Below are positions 4,790 through 11,585 of a stretch of DNA of 36,654 nt, in pieces. The notes under the pieces were generated by a model. It was not told the DNA's origin. It saw nothing but the letters and a program-made list of their open reading frames with translations, and ran no database searches. Every line of letters starts with the position of its first letter. Positions within the stretch are counted from its first letter, which is position 1. The translations under genes and the position numbers were made by a program. The stretch comes from Frankiaceae bacterium (GTDB lineage: Bacteria; Actinomycetota; Actinomycetes; JAFAQI01). The stretch spans positions 1 through 36,654 of the forward strand of contig JAFAZI010000097.1 of assembly GCA_019239875.1 (NCBI GenBank), given 5' to 3'.

Positions 4790-7306
4790 GTGGGACAGGT
4801 ACGTCACATCCCGATCAAGGGCGATTCGCAGGGCAAGCGAGCGGTGATCTATCTCCGCGTGAGCTCGTCCGGGCAGGTCAACACCGACTACGACCCTGAA
4901 GGGATTTCGATTCCGGCTCAGCGTCGCCGTTGTGTAGCCAAAGCTCGCGAGATGGGCGTCGAGATTGCTGATGAGTACGTCGAACCAGGCAAGAGCGCCA
5001 CAGCGATCGCCAAGCGACCCGTCTTCCAGGCGATGATGTCGCGGATCAAGAACCAGCGCGACGTCGACTACGTGATCGTCTACTCCGCCTCCCGCATGAA
5101 CCGCAACTGGATGGAAAACGGCGCGGTTCTGCTCGAACTCCGCCAACTCGGCGTCAGCATGATCTCCGCCACAGAAAACATCGACGACACGCCCCTCGGT
5201 GAAGCCATGACCGGCATCCTCGCTGTCTTCAACGGCTTCCAGTCCGCCGCAAATGGCCAAGACATCCGCTACAAGATGGGCCAGAAGGCTCGGGCGGGCG
5301 GCACCGTCCGGATGGCGCCGATCGGCTATCTCAACGTCATCGAGACGTTCGAGGGGCGCAAGGTCCGATCCGTAGCGATCGACCCCGAACGCAGCACGTT
5401 GGTCAAGCTCGCATTCGAGCTCTACGCAACGGGTCGCCTCAGCCAGGCCGACCTTCGCGAGACCCTGAAAGAAGCTGGGTTACGGTCCCGGCCCACTGCA
5501 AAGAACCCGTACGGCACGCCGTTGTCGATCCACACCATTGGCAAGATGCTCCAGGATCGCTACTACCTCGGCATCATCACCTACGACGGCGAGGAGTATC
5601 CCGGTCGCCACGAACCGTTGATCGAGCCAGAGCTCTTCGATCAGGTCCAGCACGTCCTGTTCAAGGAACGCGGGGCCGGGACGCGCGCCCGGATCTACAA
5701 CCACTACCTCAAGGGGCTGCTGTGGTGCGGCCGATGCGGCAGACGGATGATCCTCTGGCCCGGGCGCAGTAAGAACGGCTCGAAGTACTTCTACTTCGTC
5801 TGTATCGGCCGGCAAGACAAGAGCTGCGATCTGCCCTACATGCGTACAGAGGTCGTGGAGGCATGCGTTCTCGACCACTACGCCACCGTTCCCGTACCCG
5901 CAGAGCTTCGCAACCGCATCCGTGAGCGGATCGACCAGGCCGCTACCGCCAGCAAGTCAACGTCCGACAAGTTCATCAGGACCGCGAAGGCGCAGCTCGC
6001 CGAACTCGACAAGAAAGAGGACCAGTACCTCGACCTACTGGGAGACCCCGATTGGCCAGTAGACAAGCTTCGATCCCGCATCCGCGACGTTCGTGCGCAA
6101 CAGGCCCAGGTACGAGCAAAACTGGCAACTCCGACTGTCGATCTCGACCGAGGACGCACGGTCCTCCTGGCCACCCTTGACCTCCTTAGCCAGCCCCAGG
6201 AGCTCTATCGGCTCGCGGACGCGGGCGGGCGAAAGCTGCTCAACAAGGCGATCTTCAGTCGGCTTCTGCTGGATGAGGATCAAGATGGCGGGCATGTCTC
6301 GGGCGACGAGCTCAACGAGCCCTTCCAGACGGTGGTGACGTATCACCGCCGAGAGCCGAAACCGTCGCCCTTCGGTCAAACAGCGCGCCTGATCTCGGTT
6401 CCAACAGAAACACCGCTCGTGGACTTGCTCGACGCCGCGATCTCTTCGCGGTGTTCAAGTAAGGCCAAGATGGTGGAGCTGAGGGGACTCGAACCCCTGA
6501 CCCCTTGCATGCCATGCAAGTGCGCTACCAGCTGCGCCACAGCCCCAAAGCGCCGCTCAGTCTACAGGCGGGTCGCGCCAGGCGAGGTGGTGAGTAGACA
6601 CTGCCGTCAGGACGGCACTGGCTACTCACGACCCATCGGATCGAGCGGCCGGGGTGCAAGGCAAGAAGGTCAGCGAGCGTCGTCGCCGGTCTCCTCCTCC
6701 GGCGGCGACCCGGCATTGTGCTCCTCGATCCGCCAGCCACGCCCGATGTTGGCCAGCAGCGACCAGCGGCAGTTCGACAGCGGCGCGAGGCGCCACCACG
6801 TGTCCGGGTCCATGCCGATCATCGTGCCGATCGTCGCGCGCGCCGCTGACCCGTGCGTCACCGCCACGAGCAGTGACCCTGGGCCGAGCCGCTCGAGCCA
6901 CTCGTCGATGACGGCGAGGCATCGCGCGCCGACCTCGGCGTACGTCTCGCCGCCTCCCCGTCGCGCGTCCTCCCCCGCCTGCCACCGCGTGTACTCGTCA
7001 CCGAACTGCGTCCGCGCCTCCGCCCGGGTCAGACCCTCCCAGGCCCCGAGATGGATCTCCCGCAGCCGCGCGTCCACCGCGACCTCGAGGCCACACTCGG
7101 CGCCGACGACCGCCGCGGTATCGAGCGCTCGAGTGAGATCTGAGGAGACGATCGCGTCCGGCTTCATTGGGGCGACCGCGATCGCCGCGCCCTCTGCCTG
7201 CGCCCGTCCGATGGCATCGAGCTTCGACTCGGTCTGTCCCTGGAACCGCCCGGTCGCGTTCCACTCCGTCCGCCCGTGCCGCAGCAGCAGGACCTGCTGC
7301 ATCTGA
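4790..7306 (+). CDS. Large serine recombinase (integrase) whose frame reads through the tRNA-Ala attachment site
   Basis: GTG 4790 is well supported: AAGGAG at 4778-4783 with a 6-nt spacer. The protein shows a resolvase domain with YLRVSSSGQ (probable nucleophile Ser25), a recombinase domain (about residues 170-290), a zinc ribbon (LWCGRCGRRM ... FVC ... C, about 318-350) and a coiled-coil segment rich in Arg, Asp and Lys (about 380-450). It would catalyse site-specific integration and excision of the element. Recognisable integrase sequence ends near residue 540. The frame has no stop before the tRNA, so residues from 561 (MVELRGLEPLTP) are translated from the tRNA-Ala gene. The frame then continues antisense to the phosphatase gene until the stop at 7304-7306, 838 residues in all. 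The native C-terminus is therefore uncertain; the last roughly 275 residues are probably not functional integrase. Confidence 0.85.
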   Translation: MGQVRHIPIKGDSQGKRAVIYLRVSSSGQVNTDYDPEGISIPAQRRRCVAKAREMGVEIADEYVEPGKSATAIAKRPVFQAMMSRIKNQRDVDYVIVYSASRMNRNWMENGAVLLELRQLGVSMISATENIDDTPLGEAMTGILAVFNGFQSAANGQDIRYKMGQKARAGGTVRMAPIGYLNVIETFEGRKVRSVAIDPERSTLVKLAFELYATGRLSQADLRETLKEAGLRSRPTAKNPYGTPLSIHTIGKMLQDRYYLGIITYDGEEYPGRHEPLIEPELFDQVQHVLFKERGAGTRARIYNHYLKGLLWCGRCGRRMILWPGRSKNGSKYFYFVCIGRQDKSCDLPYMRTEVVEACVLDHYATVPVPAELRNRIRERIDQAATASKSTSDKFIRTAKAQLAELDKKEDQYLDLLGDPDWPVDKLRSRIRDVRAQQAQVRAKLATPTVDLDRGRTVLLATLDLLSQPQELYRLADAGGRKLLNKAIFSRLLLDEDQDGGHVSGDELNEPFQTVVTYHRREPKPSPFGQTARLISVPTETPLVDLLDAAISSRCSSKAKMVELRGLEPLTPCMPCKCATSCATAPKRRSVYRRVAPGEVVSRHCRQDGTGYSRPIGSSGRGARQEGQRASSPVSSSGGDPALCSSIRQPRPMLASSDQRQFDSGARRHHVSGSMPIIVPIVARAADPCVTATSSDPGPSRSSHSSMTARHRAPTSAYVSPPPRRASSPACHRVYSSPNCVRASARVRPSQAPRWISRSRASTATSRPHSAPTTAAVSSARVRSEETIASGFIGATAIAAPSACARPMASSFDSVCPWNRPVAFHSVRPCRSSRTCCI
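6471..6546 (-). tRNA. tRNA-Ala (anticodon GGC), with encoded CCA; integration site
   Basis: The reverse strand folds as a complete tRNA. The acceptor stem is GGGGCTG/CAGCTCC with one G-U pair. The D arm contains AGCTGGTA. The anticodon arm is CTTGC/GCAAG with loop ATGGCAT, anticodon GGC at 6511-6513. The T arm is AGGGG-TTCGAGT-CCCCT. The discriminator A and an encoded CCA follow (6474 down to 6471). The 3' end faces the recombinase gene, so this is the likely attachment site of the element, and the tRNA has been left intact. Some of the 3' half, including CCA, may derive from the element copy. Confidence 0.95.
6590..6629. terminator. Long imperfect hairpin between the phosphatase gene and tRNA-Ala
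   Basis: GTGAGTAG (6590-6597) pairs with CTACTCAC (6622-6629), and inside them TGCCGTC (6602-6608) pairs with GACGGCA (6611-6617), with two further pairs between. On the - strand it starts 40 nt after the phosphatase stop and ends 43 nt before the tRNA. It probably terminates the nadD-to-phosphatase transcript, although no T-tract follows. Being nearly symmetric, it could act in both directions. Confidence 0.45.
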
Positions 7307-7311
7307 CTCAT
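6670..7311 (-). CDS. Histidine phosphatase family protein (phosphoglycerate mutase-like; GpgP position)
   Basis: The protein has 213 residues from ATG 7311, which overlaps the rsfS stop as ATGA (7308-7311). The N-terminal LLLRHGRTEWN carries the phospho-accepting His of the histidine phosphatase superfamily. LREIHLGAWEGLT and VAVTHGSAAR supply the proton-donor Glu and second catalytic His regions. In mycobacteria the gene in this position after rsfS encodes glucosyl-3-phosphoglycerate phosphatase (GpgP), an enzyme of methylglucose lipopolysaccharide synthesis. That specificity is only suggested here, and a broad-specificity phosphatase is equally possible. It is the last gene of the nadD-LCP-rsfS operon. 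Confidence 0.85.
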   Translation of the reverse strand: MSQMQQVLLLRHGRTEWNATGRFQGQTESKLDAIGRAQAEGAAIAVAPMKPDAIVSSDLTRALDTAAVVGAECGLEVAVDARLREIHLGAWEGLTRAEARTQFGDEYTRWQAGEDARRGGGETYAEVGARCLAVIDEWLERLGPGSLLVAVTHGSAARATIGTMIGMDPDTWWRLAPLSNCRWSLLANIGRGWRIEEHNAGSPPEEETGDDAR

Positions 7312-7685
7312 GAGGCGGGTGGCAGCGCGTCGGCTGGCAGCGGCAGGCTCGGGCAGTCCTTCCAGAGCCGTTCGAGGGAGTAGTAGGCCCGCTCCTCCGA
7401 GTGCTGCACGTGCACGACGATGTCGATGTAGTCGAGCAACACCCACCGCCCCTCGCGCTCGCCTTCGCGGCGTACCGGCTTCACGCCGTGGCCCAGCAGG
7501 CGCTCCTGGACGGCGTCGACGATGGCGTTCACCTGGCGCTCGTTCGGTGCGGCGGCGAGGACGAAGCAGTCGGTGATCGCGAGCTGTTCGCTCACGTCGA
7601 CGATCCGGAGATCGGTGGCGAGCTTGTCGGCGGCGGCGCTGACGGCGGCCTCGGCCAACTCGATGCTGCGTGGTGCTGCGGTCAA
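7308..7685 (-). CDS. rsfS: Ribosomal silencing factor RsfS
   Basis: The 125-residue product has the full RsfS (Iojap/DUF143) domain: AADKLATDLRIVDVSEQLAI, then TDCFVLAAAPNERQVNAIVD, then ...WVLLDYIDIVVHVQHSEERAYYSLERLWKD. RsfS binds ribosomal protein L14 and blocks 30S-50S joining when nutrients are scarce. The start is a TTG at 7685 with GAGGGA just upstream. No better ATG or GTG gives the conserved N-terminus. It is coupled to the downstream phosphatase by ATGA and lies 57 nt after the LCP gene, in the conserved order nadD-LCP-rsfS. Confidence 0.93.
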   Translation of the reverse strand: MTAAPRSIELAEAAVSAAADKLATDLRIVDVSEQLAITDCFVLAAAPNERQVNAIVDAVQERLLGHGVKPVRREGEREGRWVLLDYIDIVVHVQHSEERAYYSLERLWKDCPSLPLPADALPPAS

Positions 7686-7742
7686 GATTTCCCTCGGTGG
7701 CGGATCGGCATCAGGTTTCGCCTACCAGCCTGTCACGACTCG

Positions 7743-9014
7743 CTATTTGAAGTCGCGCCCGAGGATCACGATCACGTCCGCGACGCTCTGGTTCTGTGAG
7801 GTACGCCGGACGGCAGACCGCGGCAGGCCGAGTGCACTGGCAACCGTGTACCCAAGGTCGATCTGGCTGTTCGACACCTCGACCACCGACGGCTGGTTCG
7901 TGAAAGCCGCATTGCCGCTCCCCGCGTACACGAGGCGATGCGCCTGCAGCCGCGGGCACGCTCGCGCGATCAGGCCGGGCGTGCCGACGCCATTGAGCAG
8001 CTCGACCGTCGGCCTGTGCTGCCCCGCGTCGTCCGGCAGGGAACTCTTCAAGTTGTTGTTCGCGAGCTTGGCCGCGTTGTCGTTGTCGATCCGGTAAGAC
8101 GGCGCACCACCGGTATCGATCGGCGCCGTCGGCAGGTCGATCGGCAGCACGTGGCCGGCGACCTGGTCGGCGGACTTGATGCCCGCCAGCAGGCTGGCCA
8201 GTTTCGTCGCGCCCAGGGTCGAGGAGCCGCCGGGTCCCAGTACCCGCAGGTCCGCGGACAGTGCTGCCCCCGTCGGCAGCTTGACGATCATGCCGTCGAC
8301 GACCTGCTGCAGGCGGGCGAGCTGCGCCGCCGCGTCCTCGTGGGCCGACGCACGGTAGGTCGCGTACTCAACCGCCTGAGTGCCGTCCAGCTGGCGGGCC
8401 TGCCCTGCCGCGACCAGGATCTGCCCGCCGCCACCGCCGGTCCGCCGCACGACATCCGTGTCAACGTCGACCGTGACGCCGCCAACGCGGTTGATCAGCT
8501 TCGCGAGCTGCGCCTCGGTGAGCACCCAGGAGCCGTCGATCGTGACGTTCTCGAGCATTCCTGACAGCGCTTGGCGCGACGCCGCATCACCCGACGGCAA
8601 CCCGAGGACCTTGCCGAAGTCCAGCGAGTTGTAACCGCACACATCGGTGATCACGCGGGACGGGACGAGCAGCTCGAGGCCCTCGTTGCCGTTGGTGTCG
8701 TGCGCGAGCAGAACGCTGCCCTCCGCCGTACCGTCGGGCGCTTGGAGCTGGAGCAGCACCGTCGACTGCGATCGCACCGTCGTGCCGCTGTCCTCGGTGG
8801 CCTTGTGGACGCCGAAGGCAACCGCCCCCACGGCCACGATCACCGCCACGGCGATCGCCGCGCCGCCGGCCAGCCCGATCCGTTTGCGCTGCTGCTTCTT
8901 GCGCTCCAGCCGGGCTTGGCGGCGCGACTGCTGTGGCGCCATCACCACGGGCGGGGCATGGGAGGAGATGGGCGGCTGGATCGGATCCTTACCGGCCCGG
9001 CGCTTGCCGGTCAT
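7743..9014 (-). CDS. Divergent LCP-family membrane protein with LytR_C domain
   Basis: This 423-residue protein has a basic cytoplasmic N-terminus, one membrane segment (about residues 46-68), a LytR-CpsA-Psr-like extracellular domain ([16 protein letters not shown] ... [20 protein letters not shown]) and a C-terminal LytR_C domain ([17 protein letters not shown] onward). LCP enzymes attach glycopolymers to peptidoglycan. The usual catalytic signatures near the domain start (GSDSR-like, and PRD after the second strand) are not seen: that region reads [12 protein letters not shown] and [11 protein letters not shown]. The protein may therefore be a non-catalytic LCP relative. The ATG overlaps the nadD stop (ATGA, 9011-9014). 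Confidence 0.8.
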   Translation of the reverse strand: MTGKRRAGKDPIQPPISSHAPPVVMAPQQSRRQARLERKKQQRKRIGLAGGAAIAVAVIVAVGAVAFGVHKATEDSGTTVRSQSTVLLQLQAPDGTAEGSVLLAHDTNGNEGLELLVPSRVITDVCGYNSLDFGKVLGLPSGDAASRQALSGMLENVTIDGSWVLTEAQLAKLINRVGGVTVDVDTDVVRRTGGGGGQILVAAGQARQLDGTQAVEYATYRASAHEDAAAQLARLQQVVDGMIVKLPTGAALSADLRVLGPGGSSTLGATKLASLLAGIKSADQVAGHVLPIDLPTAPIDTGGAPSYRIDNDNAAKLANNNLKSSLPDDAGQHRPTVELLNGVGTPGLIARACPRLQAHRLVYAGSGNAAFTNQPSVVEVSNSQIDLGYTVASALGLPRSAVRRTSQNQSVADVIVILGRDFK

Positions 9015-9625
9015 CCCTCTACCTTTGCGTACAGCCCGCGCTTGGAGATGTATTGCACGACGCCGTCCGGCACGAGATACCAGACCGGCTCCCCCGCAAG
9101 CACGCGGCTACGGCAGTCGGTGGAGCTGATCGCCAGCGCCGGGACCTCCAGCAGGCTGACCGCACCGTCCGGGAACCCGTGACCCGACAGGTGGTGCCCC
9201 GGCCGGGTGACGCCGACGAAGTGCGCGAGGTCGAACAGCTCGTCTGAGCGGTGCCAGTCGAGGATCTGCTCCAGCGCATCGGCGCCGGTGATGAAGAACA
9301 GGTCGGTGCTCTCTCCGTACGCCGCCCGCAGGTCCAGCAGCGTGTCGTAGGTGTAGGTCAGGCCGGCGCGGTCGATGTCGACACGACTGACCGAGAACAT
9401 CGGGTTGGACGCCGTCGCGATGACCGTCATGAGGTAGCGGTCCTCGGCGGGCGACACCGGCTCATGCGACTTCTGCCACGGCTGGCCGGTCGGGACGAAG
9501 ACGACCTCGTCGAGGGTGAACCTGCTCGCGACCTCACTGGCCGCGACGAGGTGCCCGTTGTGAACGGGGTCGAATGTGCCACCCATGACGCCGACTCGGC
9601 GTGATGGGACCGCCCGACCGCTCAC
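9011..9625 (-). CDS. nadD: Nicotinate-nucleotide adenylyltransferase
   Basis: The enzyme adenylylates nicotinate mononucleotide to deamido-NAD in NAD synthesis. The 204-residue protein has the nucleotidyltransferase motif [12 protein letters not shown] at residues 15-26 (HxGH = His22-Asn-Gly-His25), [10 protein letters not shown] for substrate binding, and the C-terminal [10 protein letters not shown] in place of ISSTxIR. Length and motif order are normal. The GTG start at 9625 has a TANNNT box 7 nt upstream, so the message may be leaderless. It heads the nadD-LCP-rsfS-phosphatase unit, whose genes overlap or lie close together. Confidence 0.95.
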   Translation of the reverse strand: MSGRAVPSRRVGVMGGTFDPVHNGHLVAASEVASRFTLDEVVFVPTGQPWQKSHEPVSPAEDRYLMTVIATASNPMFSVSRVDIDRAGLTYTYDTLLDLRAAYGESTDLFFITGADALEQILDWHRSDELFDLAHFVGVTRPGHHLSGHGFPDGAVSLLEVPALAISSTDCRSRVLAGEPVWYLVPDGVVQYISKRGLYAKVEG

Positions 9626-9632
9626 GTCTCCA

Positions 9633-9638
9633 AGGCTA
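9633..9638 (-). promoter_or_regulatory. Putative -10 box (TAGCCT) of a leaderless nadD transcript
   Basis: On the - strand TAGCCT is followed by 7 nt and then GTG 9625, placing the expected transcription start at or next to the start codon. A GGAG lies only 2 nt from the GTG, too close for a normal ribosome-binding site. No -35 is recognisable. Confidence 0.45.
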
Positions 9639-9668
9639 GCCGCGGGCGTGCACCCTCACGTCGCGGAC

Positions 9669-11450
9669 TCAGACGCTGCCGCGACGCCGCACCAGCGCGA
9701 CCCCGAATCCGAGAGCCAGTACGACGGCACCGCCGATCGGCAGCGCCGGGGACATGCCGGTGTCAGGCAGCGGCGGCGACCTCTTCAGCTTCACGTGCGG
9801 CGCATGCAGCGTGTACTTGCCCGTGAGCTTCACCGTCGACCTGCCGTTTGCATTGCCGGTTCCGCACTCGGCCGACGCAACCGCCGTGTCCGACATCTTC
9901 CCGGCCGCGGAGTCGGCGTCGATCGAGATGTCGACCTGCACCGCCTTGTGCTGGCCCGGTTTGATGCTGCCGACGTCGTTCCACACGACTTCGGAGTTGG
10001 TGACCTTGTCCGCCTTCGGTCGCGTGGCGCCGACTGTCCACTTCACGCCGCTGGTCGCCGTGATGTGGTCATCGATCCTGACGTGCTTCAGCACGCAGTC
10101 GTAGGGGTTGCTTGCCGCGATCGTCACGGTGAACTGCTCACCCGCGGTGACGGGGTCCTTGTTGGTGGACTTCGTGACGGGGATGCCGCAGTGGATGCCA
10201 CCGACCGGCACCTGCGCGTTGGCCTCGAAGTGCCCGATCCGCAGGTCGACGCCCTTGGAAAGACCTAGACCCTCGATGGCGGTCTGCAGCTGGGAGACGA
10301 TCTGGTCGAGCGCGCTGACGACCGGATCGAGGACCGGCTGCAGGATGCCCTTCAACGGACCGTGGATCTTGACCTTGGTCTTGCCGACCTTGTTGATCAC
10401 CTGGACCTTGATCAGGTCCGCCACTGCGGACGCCATCGTGCCGTTCTGCGCCAGCTTGACGTTCGGCTTGCCGCCGATCTCGATGTCGAGCAGGTGGAGC
10501 GTCTTGCCCTTGTCGTTCTGGCCGACGACCGGGATCGTGGCGCCCTTGCCACCCAGGAGCTGCTCGACGGTCAACACCGCGGAGTTGCCGCCCGACGTGA
10601 TCTTCAGGACATCCTTCTTGCCGTCGGAGCTCCCGAAGCTGACCTTCGACGTGCCTGGCTCGCCACCGGCGAACGCCTTGAGAATCAGCGGGTTGAGGAC
10701 CTTGATCTTGACCTGTGCGCCGGGCACCCCCTTGAACAGCGTGATGCCGGCCGTGTTCAGCGTCTCGAAGGACCCGAGCCCAAGCGCGCCGTGACCGTTC
10801 GGGTCCAGCTCCTCGGTCGAGTCCTGCCGGACGGTGCCGTCAGCGTTGGCGATCGCGAGACCCTGCTGAACCGGCAGCACCTCGGCGTTGGCGATCGTCG
10901 CCGTACCCTCCGACAGCGGCGCACCCAGCACGCAGAAATCGGTCTTCGAGGTGGTGTTCGCCGCCGCGACGTCGGGCTGGACGTCAGCTGTCGCGATCGG
11001 CGCGAGCGGGACGTTGACGATGTCGGTCGAGACCGGCTTGCCGCGGGGTGGCGACACAGCCTCTGCCTTGGTCAGGCCGATCTGCGGGATCGTGTTGTCG
11101 CCCTGGCCGAGGTTCGCATTGACCCCGGCCGCGTGACCGTATGCGTTGTGACCCTTGATGCTCTTGCTGAGCAGCAGCTGGCCGAGCGTGTCGGTGGTCT
11201 GCATCGCCCTGTTCGACACACCGGCTGCGCTCTGCGCGACACTGACCTGCGCCAAGTTGGTCTTGGGGACCGACAGCGCGTCGATGAAGGCGAAATCTCC
11301 GGTCGCGAAGCCCTTGATGGTGCCGTGGATCGGCGGGTTGGACGACGCACTGACGCCGGCCGACGCGGTCCCGCTGAGCGCAAGCGGCGCCACCGCCGCC
11401 AGCCCAGCGATCAGGGCAGCCGACCGACGGCGTTTTGCAGCAGAACGCAT
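9669..11450 (-). CDS. LPXTG-anchored secreted surface protein with DUF11-like domain
   Basis: This 593-residue exported protein starts at ATG 11450. It has a Sec signal peptide (RSAAKRRRSAALIAGLAAVA, ending near ALSGTASAG) and a C-terminal sorting signal: LPDTG at residues 561-565, a hydrophobic stretch and a RRRGSV tail. Sortase should link it to the cell wall. No sortase gene is in the window. Residues about 430-545 resemble a DUF11-type Ig-like adhesin domain (GEQFTVTIAASNPYDCVLKH, NSEVVWNDVGSIKPGQHKAV). The long N-terminal part is Gly/Ala/Lys-rich, with paired cysteines only near the middle and C-terminal domain, and no recognised fold. In-frame codons before ATG 11450 exist, but they lie ahead of the signal peptide and are unlikely to be used. 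Function beyond surface display is unknown. Confidence 0.82.
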   Translation of the reverse strand: MRSAAKRRRSAALIAGLAAVAPLALSGTASAGVSASSNPPIHGTIKGFATGDFAFIDALSVPKTNLAQVSVAQSAAGVSNRAMQTTDTLGQLLLSKSIKGHNAYGHAAGVNANLGQGDNTIPQIGLTKAEAVSPPRGKPVSTDIVNVPLAPIATADVQPDVAAANTTSKTDFCVLGAPLSEGTATIANAEVLPVQQGLAIANADGTVRQDSTEELDPNGHGALGLGSFETLNTAGITLFKGVPGAQVKIKVLNPLILKAFAGGEPGTSKVSFGSSDGKKDVLKITSGGNSAVLTVEQLLGGKGATIPVVGQNDKGKTLHLLDIEIGGKPNVKLAQNGTMASAVADLIKVQVINKVGKTKVKIHGPLKGILQPVLDPVVSALDQIVSQLQTAIEGLGLSKGVDLRIGHFEANAQVPVGGIHCGIPVTKSTNKDPVTAGEQFTVTIAASNPYDCVLKHVRIDDHITATSGVKWTVGATRPKADKVTNSEVVWNDVGSIKPGQHKAVQVDISIDADSAAGKMSDTAVASAECGTGNANGRSTVKLTGKYTLHAPHVKLKRSPPLPDTGMSPALPIGGAVVLALGFGVALVRRRGSV

Positions 11451-11476
11451 GTGAACCAGTCCCCGTGGAGTAGAAC

Positions 11477-11499
11477 AATCGCTTACGCGATTAAATCGC
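11477..11499. promoter_or_regulatory. Nested AATCGC palindromes upstream of the surface-protein gene
   Basis: AATCGCTTACGCGATT (11477-11492) is a perfect inverted repeat with 6-bp arms. Its right half is reused in GCGATTAAATCGC (11487-11499), a second palindrome. They lie 27-49 bp upstream of the ATG at 11450 in a 135-bp intergenic region, in position for a repressor or activator of the LPXTG protein gene. The regulator is unknown. Confidence 0.4.
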
Positions 11500-11585
11500 A
11501 CGAATCGGGATCAACGACTACGCCACGCGTGCGCTTTCGCTACCAACAGTCACAAGGCAAGAACAACAAGTATCGCGAGACCGGG

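Larger units (their letters stand above)
1..6546 (+). mobile_element. Integrase-proximal end of an integrated actinobacterial conjugative/mobilizable element
   Basis: Seven genes on the + strand form a typical actinobacterial integrative element: a VirD4/TraG-like ATPase, a replication-relaxation family protein, an ArdC-like protein, a WhiB-like protein, an XRE regulator, an ImmA peptidase and a serine recombinase. The recombinase lies directly against the 3' end of a tRNA-Ala gene, the usual arrangement for an integrase beside its attachment site. The strand switches abruptly at the tRNA, and everything to the right is conserved core genome. The exact right junction cannot be fixed, because the attachment core is normally shared with the tRNA 3' end. 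The left end and the second att copy lie outside the window. Whether the element is self-transferable cannot be judged, since the rest of a transfer apparatus is not visible. Confidence 0.85.

Noticed and set aside
1-6470. Search for the second attachment copy (tRNA-Ala 3' fragment) inside the window
   Set aside because: No repeat of the tRNA 3' half was noticed left of the integrase; the other end must lie beyond base 1.
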